Positions 25,921-34,651 of a stretch of DNA of 64,000 nt are shown in pieces. A model generated the notes under the pieces. The model ran no database searches and was not told the DNA's origin. It saw only the letters and a list, made by a program, of their open reading frames with translations. Numbering within the stretch: the first letter of the stretch is position 1; each line of letters starts with the position of its first letter. The DNA comes from Alcaligenaceae bacterium SAGV5 (GTDB lineage: Bacteria > Pseudomonadota > Gammaproteobacteria > Burkholderiales > Burkholderiaceae_B), in the NCBI GenBank assembly GCA_009360345.1, contig SPDP01000003.1, positions 186,001 through 250,000 of the forward strand, written 5' to 3'. Position numbers and translations under genes: made by a program.

Positions 25921-26730
25921 ATGCCGTTCAAGCCTCATCCGCCCTGCCTGTCCGCTTCGACCGACGCGCCTGCGACGGCCGGCCCGGCCGTGGCTCCGGG
26001 GCCGGGGGCCCCGGGCGCCGCATTCAGTCCTTTATACAGGCAAATCAAGGGCCTGATCCTGCAAAGCCTGGACCGCGGCGAATGGAAGCCGGGCGAGGCC
26101 ATTCCCAGCGAGCTGGACCTGGCCGCCCGTTTCAAGGTCAGCCAGGGCACGGTGCGCAAGGCCATCGACGAACTGGCCGCCGACAACATCCTGCTGCGCC
26201 GCCAGGGCAAGGGCACCTTCGTCGCCACCCACCATGAAGACCGCGTCCGGTTCCGCTTCCTGCGCCTGGCGCCCGACGACGGGCAGCACGCCCGCTCGCG
26301 CAGCCGCTTCCTGGAGTGCCGCCGCCTGCGTGCGCCGGCCGAGGTGGCCAAGGCGCTGGAGCTGCGCGCGGGAGACAGCGTGGTGCTGGTGCGCCGCGTG
26401 CTGTCGTTCGGCGAAATTCCCACGGTCATCGACGAGATCTGGCTGCCGGGCTCCCTGTTCCGGGGGCTGACGGCCGAGCGCCTGGCCGAATACAAGGGGC
26501 CGATGTATGGCCTGTTCGAAAGCGAGTTCGGCGTGCGCATGATCCGCGCCGACGAGAAGGTCCGCGCGGTCCCGGCCGGAGCGCCGGAGGCCGAGTTGCT
26601 GGATATCGAGGCGGGAACGCCTCTGCTGCAGGTGGAACGGATCTCGTTCACCTACGGCGATCGCCCGGTCGAGATGCGCCGCGGGCTGTATCTGACTTCG
26701 CGCTACCACTACCGGAACAGCCTCAATTGA
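25921..26730 (+). CDS. GntR/HutC-family transcriptional regulator
   Basis: A 269-residue regulator. After a Pro/Ala-rich N-terminus (residues 1-38) comes a GntR winged helix (PLYRQIKGLILQSLDRG ... IPSELDLAARFKVSQGTVRKAI) and a UTRA effector domain (about 110-260). It lies between mdh and sdhCDAB, transcribed towards sdh, a conserved betaproteobacterial arrangement that suggests control of the TCA genes by a metabolite. No Shine-Dalgarno precedes the ATG at 25921, so translation may be weak or leaderless, or the protein may start downstream. Confidence 0.85.
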   Translation: MPFKPHPPCLSASTDAPATAGPAVAPGPGAPGAAFSPLYRQIKGLILQSLDRGEWKPGEAIPSELDLAARFKVSQGTVRKAIDELAADNILLRRQGKGTFVATHHEDRVRFRFLRLAPDDGQHARSRSRFLECRRLRAPAEVAKALELRAGDSVVLVRRVLSFGEIPTVIDEIWLPGSLFRGLTAERLAEYKGPMYGLFESEFGVRMIRADEKVRAVPAGAPEAELLDIEAGTPLLQVERISFTYGDRPVEMRRGLYLTSRYHYRNSLN

Positions 26731-26749
26731 TGCCGTTTTGGGACACGAT

Positions 26750-26779
26750 TTGATACGGTGGCGCTGAATGGGCGAAAAT
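26750..26779 (+). promoter_or_regulatory. Possible promoter of the sdh operon
   Basis: TTGATA at 26750-26755 and GAAAAT at 26774-26779 are separated by 18 nt in the 214-nt gap between gntR and sdhC. The -35 is good, the -10 mediocre. The rest of the gap shows no obvious operator. Confidence 0.3.
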
Positions 26780-26944
26780 AACGGGGTTTGCCTTACTCGG
26801 CGGCTTTCGGGCGGCTCCATGACGCCGGCTCCTGGAGCCCCGACGAGAGCCTGGCCTGCCGGCCCGGTTTTCCAAGACGACTCCTGATGCCTAGCCGCTC
26901 AGCAATGTTTTTTTCATGGTTCGCTTACTTTACCCGAGGTCGTG

Positions 26945-27358
26945 ATGTCCGACTCTGCCGCAAAACCCCGCCCACAGTTCAGAAATATCAATATCACCCA
27001 GCTCGCGGGATACCGCCTGCCGCTGGCTGGCAAGGTGTCGATCCTGCACCGCGTTTCCGGCTTCGCGCTGTTCCTGGCGCTGCCGCTGGTGCTGCTGCCG
27101 CTGTTCGAACGCAGCCTGATTTCTGAGATCGGCTTCGCGCAGTTCCACGATTTCGTTGCACATCCCTTGGTCAAGATCGTCCTGCTGGGCCTGATCTGGG
27201 CATACCTGCATCACTTCTGTGCGGGCATCCGGTTCCTGGCGCTGGATCTGCACAAGGGACTGGAAAAGCACACCGCCCAGCGCACCGCTGGCATCGTGCT
27301 GGTCGTCAGCCTGGCGCTGACCGTCGTCTTCGGTTTGAAACTGTTCGGAGTATTCTGA
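26945..27358 (+). CDS. sdhC: Succinate dehydrogenase cytochrome b556 subunit
   Basis: A 137-residue membrane anchor with three predicted transmembrane helices (about 35-55, 75-95, 115-135). The family signature RPLSPHLQIY-like start is replaced by RPQFRNINITQLAGYRLPL, and SILHRVSG contains the quinone-site Ser/Arg. HHFCAGIRFLALD holds the likely heme-ligand His. The ATG at 26945 is favoured over the GTG just before it, with GAGGT as ribosome site. First gene of sdhCDAB; it overlaps sdhD in TGATG. Confidence 0.93.
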   Translation: MSDSAAKPRPQFRNINITQLAGYRLPLAGKVSILHRVSGFALFLALPLVLLPLFERSLISEIGFAQFHDFVAHPLVKIVLLGLIWAYLHHFCAGIRFLALDLHKGLEKHTAQRTAGIVLVVSLALTVVFGLKLFGVF

Positions 27359-27741
27359 TGTCGGCCCCGCAAAACATCGGTCCCAAGCGCCTGGTCGTCG
27401 GCGCCCACTACGGCGTGAAGGACTGGGTCCTCCAGCGTGTCACCGCCGTCATCCTGGTCATCTACACGCTGGTGCTGGGCATCGGCGCGCTGGTCACTCC
27501 GGAATTCACCTACGAAAACTGGGTGCGCCTGTTCAATTTCGAAGTGCTCAGCTTCCCCCTGGGCAAGCTGCTGGCCATGCTGGCCTTCATATCGCTTGCC
27601 TATCACGCCTGGATCGGCGTGCGTGACATCTGGATGGACTACGTCAAGCCGACGGGCATCCGCCTGGCGCTGCAAGTCCTGACCGTTCTGTGGCTGGTCG
27701 GCTCCGTCGTCTATGCCGCTCAAATTCTGTGGAGAATCTAA
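27358..27741 (+). CDS. sdhD: Succinate dehydrogenase membrane anchor subunit
   Basis: A 127-residue hydrophobic protein with three transmembrane helices. The segment HYGVKDWVLQRVTAVIL and YHAWIGVRDIWMDY carry the conserved quinone/heme residues (His in AYHAWIG, Asp/Tyr in WMDY). Together with SdhC it binds heme b and ubiquinone and anchors the catalytic subunits. Start overlaps the sdhC stop by one base; sdhA follows after three bases. Confidence 0.93.
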   Translation: MSAPQNIGPKRLVVGAHYGVKDWVLQRVTAVILVIYTLVLGIGALVTPEFTYENWVRLFNFEVLSFPLGKLLAMLAFISLAYHAWIGVRDIWMDYVKPTGIRLALQVLTVLWLVGSVVYAAQILWRI

Positions 27742-27744
27742 GTC

Positions 27745-29523
27745 GTGGCCGCCGTTAAATCTTCTCTTCCGCGCCGCCAGTTCGATGTGGTGGTGGTCGG
27801 CGCCGGTGGATCCGGCATGCGTTGCTCGCTCCAGCTGGCCCAGGCCGGCCTGAGCGTCGCCGTCTTCTCCAAGGTGTTCCCGACGCGCTCGCACACCGTC
27901 GCGGCGCAGGGCGGCATCGGCGCCTCGCTGGGCAACATGAGCGAGGACAACTGGTTCTGGCACATGTACGACACCGTCAAGGGGTCGGATTGGCTGGGCG
28001 ACCAGGACGCCATTGAATTCATGTGCCGCGAGGCCACCAACGCGGTCTACGAGCTCGAGCATTTCGGCATGCCGTTCGACCGCAACCCCAACGGCACGAT
28101 CTACCAGCGTCCGTTCGGCGGCCATACCGCCAACTTCGGCGAAAAGCCGGTGCAGCGCGCCTGTGCCGCCGCCGACCGGACCGGCCACGCGCTGTTGCAC
28201 ACGCTCTACCAGCGCAACGTCGCCGCCCGCACCCAGTTCTTCGTCGAGTGGATGACGCTGGACCTCATCCGTGACGCCGAAGGCGACGTGGTGGGCGTGA
28301 CCGCGCTGGAAATGGAAACCGGCGAGATCTACATCTTCGAAGCCAAGACCACCGTGCTGGCCACGGGCGGCGCGGGCCGCATCTGGGCCGCCTCGACCAA
28401 CGCCTTCATCAACACCGGCGACGGCCTGGGCATGGCGGCGCGCGCGGGCCTGCCGCTGGAAGACATGGAATTCTGGCAATTCCACCCCACCGGCGTGGCC
28501 GGTGCCGGCGTGCTGATCACCGAAGGCGTGCGCGGCGAAGGCGGCATCCTGCTGAACAAGGATGGCGAGCGCTTCATGGAGCGCTATGCCCCGACGCTCA
28601 AGGACCTGGCGCCGCGTGACTTCGTGTCGCGCTCGATGGACCAGGAAATCAAGGAAGGCCGCGGTGCGGGCCCCCATGGCGACTACGTGCTGCTCAAGCT
28701 CGACCACCTGGGCGCCGAGACCATCAACAAGCGCCTGCCGTCGATCCGCGAGATCGCGATCAAGTTCGCGAACGTCGATCCCATCAAGGAGCCGATCCCG
28801 GTCGTGCCGACCATCCACTACCAGATGGGCGGCATCCCGACCAACTACCACGGCCAGGTGGTCGTGCCCAAGGACGGCAACCCCAACACCGTGGTCAACG
28901 GCCTGTACGCGATCGGCGAATGCGCCTGCGTGTCGGTGCACGGCGCCAACCGCCTGGGCACGAACTCGCTGCTCGACCTGGTGGTGTTCGGCCGCGCGGC
29001 CGGCAACCACATCGTCGGCACCGAGCTCAAGCGCCGCAGCCACAAGGACCTGCCGGGCGATGCCGCGGACTTCACGCTGGGCCGTGTCGACGCGATGGAA
29101 AGCCGCAAGCAGGGCGAACGCGTACAGAACGTCGCCAACGACATCCGCAACTCCATGCAGCGCCACTGCGGCGTGTTCCGCACCCAGACGCTGCTGGACG
29201 AAGGGGTGGGGCAGATCCTGGAACTGGCCGAGCGCGCCAAGAGCGTCGCGTTCCAGGACCATTCCAAGGTCTTCAACATGGCCCGCGTGGAAGCGCTGGA
29301 GCTGGAAAACCTGATCGAAGTGGCCAAGGCGACCATCGTGTCGGCCGCCGCCCGCAACGAGAGCCGCGGCGCCCATGCGCACAGCGATTTCCCCGAGCGC
29401 GACGACCAGAACTGGCTGCGCCACTCGCTGTGGTATTCCGAAGGCAACCGCCTGGACTACAAGCCCGTGACGATGAAGCCGCTGACCGTCGACAGTTTCC
29501 CGCCCAAAGCGAGAACGTTCTAA
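27745..29523 (+). CDS. sdhA: Succinate dehydrogenase flavoprotein subunit
   Basis: A 592-residue flavoprotein starting at GTG. FAD motif VVVGAGGSGMRCSLQLA is near residues 16-32. The His that carries covalent FAD is His50 in RSHTVAAQGG. Substrate-site residues are in HPTGVAGAGVLITEG and the HxxxR-type segment, with GECACVSVHGANRLGTNSL near the C-terminal FAD region. It oxidises succinate to fumarate at the inner membrane. An unusual 122-nt gap containing a palindromic repeat separates it from sdhB. Confidence 0.97.
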   Translation: MAAVKSSLPRRQFDVVVVGAGGSGMRCSLQLAQAGLSVAVFSKVFPTRSHTVAAQGGIGASLGNMSEDNWFWHMYDTVKGSDWLGDQDAIEFMCREATNAVYELEHFGMPFDRNPNGTIYQRPFGGHTANFGEKPVQRACAAADRTGHALLHTLYQRNVAARTQFFVEWMTLDLIRDAEGDVVGVTALEMETGEIYIFEAKTTVLATGGAGRIWAASTNAFINTGDGLGMAARAGLPLEDMEFWQFHPTGVAGAGVLITEGVRGEGGILLNKDGERFMERYAPTLKDLAPRDFVSRSMDQEIKEGRGAGPHGDYVLLKLDHLGAETINKRLPSIREIAIKFANVDPIKEPIPVVPTIHYQMGGIPTNYHGQVVVPKDGNPNTVVNGLYAIGECACVSVHGANRLGTNSLLDLVVFGRAAGNHIVGTELKRRSHKDLPGDAADFTLGRVDAMESRKQGERVQNVANDIRNSMQRHCGVFRTQTLLDEGVGQILELAERAKSVAFQDHSKVFNMARVEALELENLIEVAKATIVSAAARNESRGAHAHSDFPERDDQNWLRHSLWYSEGNRLDYKPVTMKPLTVDSFPPKARTF

Positions 29524-29554
29524 CCGATATGACAACCCCTTCCCAGGGCGCCGC

Positions 29555-29620
29555 GGATCCGGCTCCGCCGGTCCGCCAGCGCCGCCCCCTGGGGGGCGCG
29601 CGAAGCGCGTAGGGGGGGGG
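29555..29620 (+). repeat. Palindromic intergenic repeat, copy 1 (inside sdh operon)
   Basis: A 66-nt element with three short inverted repeats: GGATCCGGC/GCCGGTCC, CGCCCCC/GGGGGCG, and GCGCG-AA-GCGCG followed by a G run. A second copy with the same order, orientation and length is at 35693-35758. It lies between sdhA and sdhB. Confidence 0.85.
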
Positions 29621-29645
29621 ACCTCAACTTTTTTGGAGTACTCGC

Positions 29646-30362
29646 ATGAGTGCTAAACGTGTTGTGAAGTTCGAGATCTACCGCTACGACCCGGACAAGG
29701 ACCAGCGTCCCTACATGCAGAAGCTCGAGGTCGAGCTGGGCCCGAACGACAAGATGCTGCTCGATGCGCTGGTGCGCATCAAGAACGACGTCGACGACAG
29801 CCTGTCCTTCCGCCGCTCGTGCCGCGAGGGCGTGTGCGGGTCCGACGCCATGAACATCAACGGCAAGAACGGCCTGTCGTGCACGACCAACCTGCTCGAC
29901 CTGAAGCAGCCCATCGTGCTCAAGCCGCTGCCCGGCCTGCCGGTCATCCGCGACCTGATCGTGGACATGACCCACTTCTTCAACCAGTACCACTCGGTCA
30001 AGCCGTTCCTGATCAACGACACGCCGCCTCCCGAGAAGGAGCGCCTGCAGTCGCCCGAGGCTCGCGAGGAACTCGACGGCCTGTATGAGTGTATTCTGTG
30101 TGCTTGCTGCTCGACGTCCTGCCCGTCGTTCTGGTGGAACCCCGACAAGTTCGTGGGGCCGGCCGGCCTGCTGCAGGCCTACCGCTTCCTCGCGGACAGC
30201 CGCGACGAAGCGACCGGGGAACGTTTGGATAACCTCGAGGATCCATATCGTTTGTTCCGTTGCCACACCATCATGAATTGCGTCGATGTCTGTCCCAAGG
30301 GGCTGAACCCCACCCGGGCAATAGGCAAGATCAAGGAAATGATGGCCCGGCGGGCGATCTGA
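29646..30362 (+). CDS. sdhB: Succinate dehydrogenase iron-sulfur subunit
   Basis: A 238-residue subunit with three iron-sulfur clusters. The 2Fe-2S site is [22 protein letters not shown] (Cys pattern residues 59-79), and the C-terminal ferredoxin-like domain has [13 protein letters not shown] and [17 protein letters not shown] for the 4Fe-4S and 3Fe-4S clusters. It passes electrons from FAD to ubiquinone. It starts at an ATG after TTTTTTGGAGTACTCGC, which holds its ribosome site. The next gene, sdhE, starts four bases after its stop. Confidence 0.97.
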   Translation: MSAKRVVKFEIYRYDPDKDQRPYMQKLEVELGPNDKMLLDALVRIKNDVDDSLSFRRSCREGVCGSDAMNINGKNGLSCTTNLLDLKQPIVLKPLPGLPVIRDLIVDMTHFFNQYHSVKPFLINDTPPPEKERLQSPEAREELDGLYECILCACCSTSCPSFWWNPDKFVGPAGLLQAYRFLADSRDEATGERLDNLEDPYRLFRCHTIMNCVDVCPKGLNPTRAIGKIKEMMARRAI

Positions 30363-30366
30363 CGCC

Positions 30367-30630
30367 GTGGTGCCGGAGTTTTCCCTGCATGACCGGACGC
30401 GCCTGCGCTGGCGCGCCCGGCGTGGACTGCTCGAGAACGACCTGATACTGACGCGTTTTCTGGACGCGTACGAATCCGGGCTCACCGACGCCGACGTGGC
30501 GGAGCTGACCCGGCTGCTCGAGCTGTCCGACAACGAGCTGATGGACTATCTGTTGGCTCGCAAGGAACCCGAGGGAGACCTTGCCACGCCAGCCATGCGG
30601 GACTTGCTGAAGCGGCTGCGCTCCGTGTGA
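30367..30630 (+). CDS. sdhE: FAD assembly factor SdhE
   Basis: An 87-residue member of the SdhE/YgfY family, which helps attach FAD covalently to SdhA. The conserved RGxxE motif is present as RRGLLENDL (residues 18-26), followed by the small five-helix fold with [13 protein letters not shown]. It starts at GTG, four bases after sdhB, within the sdh operon, as in many proteobacteria. Confidence 0.93.
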   Translation: MVPEFSLHDRTRLRWRARRGLLENDLILTRFLDAYESGLTDADVAELTRLLELSDNELMDYLLARKEPEGDLATPAMRDLLKRLRSV

Positions 30631-30677
30631 GCGGCCGAAGTCCATGTGAATTGATTTTGATGGAAGAGGAACATCCG

Positions 30678-31988
30678 ATGAAACTGTCCGACAAGAAAGC
30701 GACCCTGACCTTCTCCGATGGGAGCCAGGGTGCCGAGTTTCCGGTTTATGAAGGCACGATCGGCCCGTCGGTCGTGGATATCCGCAAGCTGTACGCGCAA
30801 ACCGGGATGTTCACCCTCGATCCTGGTTTCATGTCGACGGCTGCTTGCTCGTCCAGCATCACCTACATCGATGGCGACAAGGGCGAACTGCTGTATCGCG
30901 GCTATCCGATCGAGCAACTGGCGGTCAAGTGCGACTTCCTGGAAACCAGCTACCTGATCCTGAACGGCGAGTTGCCCAACGCCAAGCAGAAGGCTGACTT
31001 CGACCATCTGGTGACCCATCACACCATGGTCAACGAGCAGTTGCAGTTCTTCCTGCGCGGCTTCCGCCGCGACGCCCACCCGATGGCCGTGCTGACCGGC
31101 CTGGTCGGCGCGCTGTCGGCGTTCTACCACGACTCGATCGACATCACCCAGCCCAAGCACCGCGAGATCTCGGCCATCCGCCTGATCGCCAAGATGCCCA
31201 CGCTGGTGGCCATGGCCTACAAGTACTCGGTCGGCCAGCCCTACGTCTATCCGAAGAACGACCTGTCCTACACCGGCAACTTCCTGCACATGATGTTCGC
31301 CACGCCGTGCGAGGAATACAAGGTGAACCCGGTCATCGAGCGCGCGCTCGACCGCATCTTCATCCTGCATGCCGACCACGAGCAGAACGCCTCGACCTCG
31401 ACCGTGCGCCTGTGCGGTTCGTCGGGCACCAACCCGTTCGCGGCCATCGCGGCGGGCGTGGCTTGCCTGTGGGGCCCGGCCCACGGCGGCGCCAACGAAG
31501 CGGCGCTGCAGATGCTGGAAGACCTGCTGGCAGCCGGCGGCGTCGACAAGCTGGGCGAGTTCGTCGCCAAGGTCAAGGACAAGGACTCGGGCGTGCGCCT
31601 GATGGGCTTCGGCCACCGCGTCTACAAGAACTACGACCCGCGCGCCAAGCTGATGCAGGAAACCTGCCGCGAAGTGCTGGAAGCCATGGGCCTGCAGGAC
31701 GATCCGCTGTTCAAGCTGGCCATGGCCCTGGAAAAGATCGCCCTGGAAGACGATTACTTCGTCCAGCGCAAGCTGTACCCGAACGTCGATTTCTACTCGG
31801 GTATCGTCCAGCGCGCCATCGGCATCCCGACCCAGCTGTTCACGGCCATCTTCGCGCTGGCCCGGACCGTGGGCTGGATCGCGCAGTGGGACGAAATGAT
31901 CTCCGATCCCGACTACAAGATCGGCCGTCCCCGCCAGTTGTTCACCGGCTCGCCCGCGCGCGACGTGCTGGACCTGAACAAGCGTTGA
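30678..31988 (+). CDS. gltA: Citrate synthase (type II)
   Basis: A 436-residue citrate synthase that condenses acetyl-CoA with oxaloacetate. The active-site segment [17 protein letters not shown] and [15 protein letters not shown] contain the catalytic His residues, and [15 protein letters not shown] the next His/Arg; the catalytic Asp is in the DFYSG region near residue 375. The ATG at 30678 is preceded by GAAGAGGAACATCC. It is the last gene of the sdhCDAB-sdhE-gltA unit and ends in a terminator at 32036. Confidence 0.97.
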   Translation: MKLSDKKATLTFSDGSQGAEFPVYEGTIGPSVVDIRKLYAQTGMFTLDPGFMSTAACSSSITYIDGDKGELLYRGYPIEQLAVKCDFLETSYLILNGELPNAKQKADFDHLVTHHTMVNEQLQFFLRGFRRDAHPMAVLTGLVGALSAFYHDSIDITQPKHREISAIRLIAKMPTLVAMAYKYSVGQPYVYPKNDLSYTGNFLHMMFATPCEEYKVNPVIERALDRIFILHADHEQNASTSTVRLCGSSGTNPFAAIAAGVACLWGPAHGGANEAALQMLEDLLAAGGVDKLGEFVAKVKDKDSGVRLMGFGHRVYKNYDPRAKLMQETCREVLEAMGLQDDPLFKLAMALEKIALEDDYFVQRKLYPNVDFYSGIVQRAIGIPTQLFTAIFALARTVGWIAQWDEMISDPDYKIGRPRQLFTGSPARDVLDLNKR

Positions 31989-32035
31989 TCCATCGCCGGC
32001 GGCTCGCCGCCGGTTTGTGACGCTGTTCCCTGGAA

Positions 32036-32062
32036 CCCGCCTGCTTGCAGGCGGGTTTTTTT
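32036..32062 (+). terminator. Rho-independent terminator of gltA
   Basis: CCCGCCTGC-TT-GCAGGCGGG, a 9-bp perfect stem followed by seven T. An additional stem without T-tract, CCGGCGGC-TC-GCCGCCGG, lies at 31996-32013. Confidence 0.9.
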
Positions 32063-32586
32063 CACCCTGATCGATGCGCGTTCCAGGGCAGCCTGGCCAG
32101 CACGCGGGCAAGGCCGCAAAAGCCGGACAGCCCGGCGAAGACCAGGCCACCGCCGACCAGTCCCGACAGCAGGTGGAACCAGGGGTTGACGGCCAGGCCC
32201 AGGATGACGCCCAGCGCGACCAGCGTGCCGGCGACGATCTGGACCTGGCGCTGGAGCTCCAGCGGCTGGGAGCGGTCTTTCACGACGGGCAGGCCGGCAC
32301 GTTTCCAGGCATCGAGCCCGCCTTCCAGGATGCCGGCCTCGCCGGGGGCGCAGGCGGCAAGTGCCGCCGCGTTCTGGCGCGTGCGGTTGCCGGACCGGCA
32401 ATGGAAGACGACAGGGGTGCCGGCGTCGGCCAGCGGCCCGGCGCCGGCCAGCCGGGCAAGGGGGATATGGCGTGCCCGCGGTATGCGCTCCCGCGCATGT
32501 TCGTCGGCATCGCGGATATCGATCAGGAGGGCGCCCTGGTCGAGCAGGGTGAAAACGTCCCGGGGGGGAATCTGGCGTAGCGTCAT
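32062..32586 (-). CDS. Rhodanese fused to a two-helix membrane domain (DUF2892-type)
   Basis: A 174-residue protein. Residues 1-105 form a rhodanese domain with the active-site loop HCRSGNRTRQNA carrying the persulfide-forming Cys. The C-terminal part has two hydrophobic helices (about 122-140 and 145-165), typical of DUF2892, anchoring it to the inner membrane. Rhodaneses move sulfane sulfur. Its start overlaps the preceding BigR-like regulator by four bases, so the two form one operon, pointing to sulfide/persulfide handling. Confidence 0.85.
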   Translation of the reverse strand: MTLRQIPPRDVFTLLDQGALLIDIRDADEHARERIPRARHIPLARLAGAGPLADAGTPVVFHCRSGNRTRQNAAALAACAPGEAGILEGGLDAWKRAGLPVVKDRSQPLELQRQVQIVAGTLVALGVILGLAVNPWFHLLSGLVGGGLVFAGLSGFCGLARVLARLPWNAHRSG

Positions 32587-32918
32587 GATGGACTGTCCTG
32601 GGGCGAGGGGCAGAAGATCGCCTTGAGCGTGGCGATCAGCCGTTCCACGTCGGGGTTGGCGATGCGGTAGTGCAGGGTCTGGGCGGTCCTGCGGAACGAG
32701 ACCAGGCCTTCGTCGCGCATCCTGGCCAGGTGCTGGGACAGCGCCGACTGGCTGAGCGGCACCTGCGCCAGCAGCTCGCCCACCGTGAGTTCGCCGTGTT
32801 CGATCAGCAGGCACAGCACCAGCAGCCGGGATTCGTTGCCCACCGAGCGCAGCAGCGCCGCGGCCTGGGTGGCACCTTCCTGCATGAAGCGCCGGGCGTC
32901 CGTAGGTGATGAGTGCAT
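32583..32918 (-). CDS. ArsR-family regulator, BigR/SqrR-like persulfide sensor
   Basis: A 111-residue winged-helix protein (start at ATG 32918). The recognition region is LSQSALSQHLARMRDEGLV. Cys36 (LLVLCLLIEHG) and Cys103 (AIFCPS) are 67 residues apart, nearly as in BigR and SqrR, whose paired cysteines form a disulfide or polysulfide bridge on exposure to persulfide. The metal-binding CxC of ArsR proper is absent. No Shine-Dalgarno precedes the ATG; the AT-rich repeats just upstream are the likely operator. The open frame extends to 33095 but that part overlaps a terminator. Confidence 0.8.
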   Translation of the reverse strand: MHSSPTDARRFMQEGATQAAALLRSVGNESRLLVLCLLIEHGELTVGELLAQVPLSQSALSQHLARMRDEGLVSFRRTAQTLHYRIANPDVERLIATLKAIFCPSPQDSPS

Positions 32919-32924
32919 TTTTTT

Positions 32925-32954
32925 ATTAGAAAATTCTAATTTAGATAATTCTAA
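32925..32954. promoter_or_regulatory. AT-rich tandem inverted repeats, candidate BigR-type operator
   Basis: ATTAGAA-AA-TTCTAAT (32925-32940) and TTAGA-TAAT-TCTAA (32941-32954) adjoin each other directly upstream of the ArsR-family start. The sequence also contains GATAAT (32944-32949), a possible -10 hexamer for rightward transcription. The AT-rich character fits operators described for BigR-type repressors. Confidence 0.55.
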
Positions 32955-33053
32955 TAAATTGTCTGGCGCCTGTCCATCGCATGCCGCCAATTCTCGTATC
33001 TTGAAGCGCTCCCGCACATCGCAAAATCGCTCGAATCCAATCGCTGCTTCGCA

Positions 33054-33083
33054 AAAAAACCGGCTTTCATAGGCCGGTTTTTT
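33054..33083 (+). terminator. Orphan bidirectional terminator
   Basis: AAAAAACCGGC and GCCGGTTTTTT flank an 8-nt loop, giving an 11-bp stem with a T-tract on both strands. No annotated gene ends here in either direction, which is why a small transcript is suspected. Confidence 0.8.
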
Positions 33084-33256
33084 GTTTCTCATCATGGAAT
33101 TTTGTTTTTAACATATTGTTTTTATTGAATAAAAAATAATTCTTATAGAAGAGTAAAAAGATTGATTGCGTTGCAGCATATCTATAGATTGTTCCTTACC
33201 CGGCACCGCGGCCGCCAGGATTTCCAACCGTCGTTTCCAACCTTGAGGAGACATTC

Positions 33257-34576
33257 ATGTCCCAACGCAACGCCGAAGTCGAGAAGCTGGAGCAGGAGTG
33301 GCGCGAGCACCCGCGCTGGAAAGGCATACGCCGGGGCTACGACGCCGAACGGGTCGTGGCGCTGCGAGGCTCGGTCCAGCCCGAGCACACGCTGGCCCGC
33401 CGTGGCGCCGAGAAGCTCTGGAAGATGCTGAACGAGGAGCCCTTCGTCAATTCGCTGGGCGCGATGACGGGCAACCAGGCCATGCAGCAGGTGAAGGCCG
33501 GGCTGCGCGCGATCTACCTGTCGGGCTGGCAGGTCGCGGGCGACGCCAATCTGGCGGGCGAGATGTATCCGGACCAATCCCTGTATCCGGCCAATTCCGT
33601 TCCGTCGGTCGTGCGGCGCATCAACAACGCGTTGCAGCGCTGCGACCAGGTCCAGTGGATGGAGGGCGGCCGGCCGGGCGCGGCGGACTACATTGATTAC
33701 TTCGCGCCCATCGTGGCCGATGCCGAGGCCGGATTCGGCGGCGTGCTGAACGCCTTCGAACTGATGAAGGCCATGATCGACGCGGGCGCCTCAGGCGTGC
33801 ATTTCGAGGACCAACTGGCATCGGTCAAGAAGTGCGGCCACATGGGCGGCAAGGTCCTGGTGCCCACGCGCGAGGCGGTTTCCAAGCTGGTCGCCGCGCG
33901 CCTGGCCGCCGATACGCTGGGCGTGCCGACGTTGCTGCTGGCCCGCACGGATGCCGACGCCGCCGACCTGATCACCAGCGACGTCGATGACAACGACCGG
34001 CCGTTCATCACCGGCGACCGTACTGTCGAAGGGTTCTTCCGCACGCGGGCGGGCATCGACCAGGCCATCTCCCGGGGGCTGGCCTATGCGCCGTATGCCG
34101 ACCTGATCTGGTGCGAAACCTCGACCCCCAACCTGGACTACGCGCGCCGCTTCGCCGAGGCCGTCCATCGGCAGTTCCCAGGCAAGCTGTTGGCCTATAA
34201 CTGCTCGCCTTCGTTCAACTGGAAGAAGAACCTGGACGACGCGACCATCGCCAAGTTCCAGCGTGAGCTGGGCGCCATGGGCTACAAGTTCCAGTTCATC
34301 ACCCTGGCCGGCTTCCACGCCTTGAACTACGGCATGTTCGATCTTGCGTACGGCTATGCCCGTGAGCAGATGACGGCCTTCGTGGCCCTGCAGCAGAAGG
34401 AGTTCGCCGCGGCCGAGCGCGGCTTCACGGCGGTCAAGCACCAGCGCGAGGTCGGCACTGGCTATTTCGACGCGGTGACGCAGGCGGTGGAGGGAGGACG
34501 TTCGTCCACTACCGCGCTGCACGGCTCGACCGAGGCCGAGCAGTTCGAGGAGCACGCCGAGCAAAAGGTGGCGTAA
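33257..34576 (+). CDS. aceA: Isocitrate lyase
   Basis: A 439-residue isocitrate lyase, the glyoxylate-shunt enzyme splitting isocitrate into glyoxylate and succinate. The signature KKCGHMGGK with catalytic Cys193 is complete, and [30 protein letters not shown] metal/substrate segments are visible, with [10 protein letters not shown] further on. Start ATG follows TTGAGGAGACATTC. Malate synthase is not in the window. Expression is probably driven from the AT-rich region upstream. Confidence 0.96.
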   Translation: MSQRNAEVEKLEQEWREHPRWKGIRRGYDAERVVALRGSVQPEHTLARRGAEKLWKMLNEEPFVNSLGAMTGNQAMQQVKAGLRAIYLSGWQVAGDANLAGEMYPDQSLYPANSVPSVVRRINNALQRCDQVQWMEGGRPGAADYIDYFAPIVADAEAGFGGVLNAFELMKAMIDAGASGVHFEDQLASVKKCGHMGGKVLVPTREAVSKLVAARLAADTLGVPTLLLARTDADAADLITSDVDDNDRPFITGDRTVEGFFRTRAGIDQAISRGLAYAPYADLIWCETSTPNLDYARRFAEAVHRQFPGKLLAYNCSPSFNWKKNLDDATIAKFQRELGAMGYKFQFITLAGFHALNYGMFDLAYGYAREQMTAFVALQQKEFAAAERGFTAVKHQREVGTGYFDAVTQAVEGGRSSTTALHGSTEAEQFEEHAEQKVA

Positions 34577-34615
34577 GGCAAGGCCGCGGGCATCTGCCGC
34601 GGACTGCTTGTGGTG

Positions 34616-34645
34616 GCGCCGGGCCGGCGTGCGCGGGCCCGGCGC
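34616..34645. terminator. GC-rich hairpin between convergent aceA and cyoD
   Basis: GCGCCGGGCC pairs perfectly with GGCCCGGCGC across a 10-nt loop. No T-tract; probably a shared transcription stop for the two converging operons. A second small palindrome (CCGCGG repeats) lies just before it. Confidence 0.45.
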
Positions 34646-34651
34646 TCGATG

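Larger units (their letters stand above)
32919..33256. other. Non-coding gap between ArsR-type gene and aceA
   Basis: The 338-nt divergent gap holds the AT-rich operator at 32925-32954, a region of average GC without genes, an orphan terminator at 33054-33083, and a very AT-rich stretch (33084-33180) that is probably the aceA promoter zone; no single -35/-10 pair stands out there. A small RNA between about 32957 and 33083 is possible. Confidence 0.5.

Noticed and set aside
27211..29535. A 774-residue open frame opposite sdhA
   Set aside because: It is the antisense shadow of sdhA and sdhD in a GC-rich genome; its composition is His/Ala/Gly/Val/Gln-rich with no domain.
32919..33095. N-terminal extension of the ArsR-family protein
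   Set aside because: It would translate through the AT-rich operator and an intrinsic terminator, and adds residues not found in BigR-type proteins.
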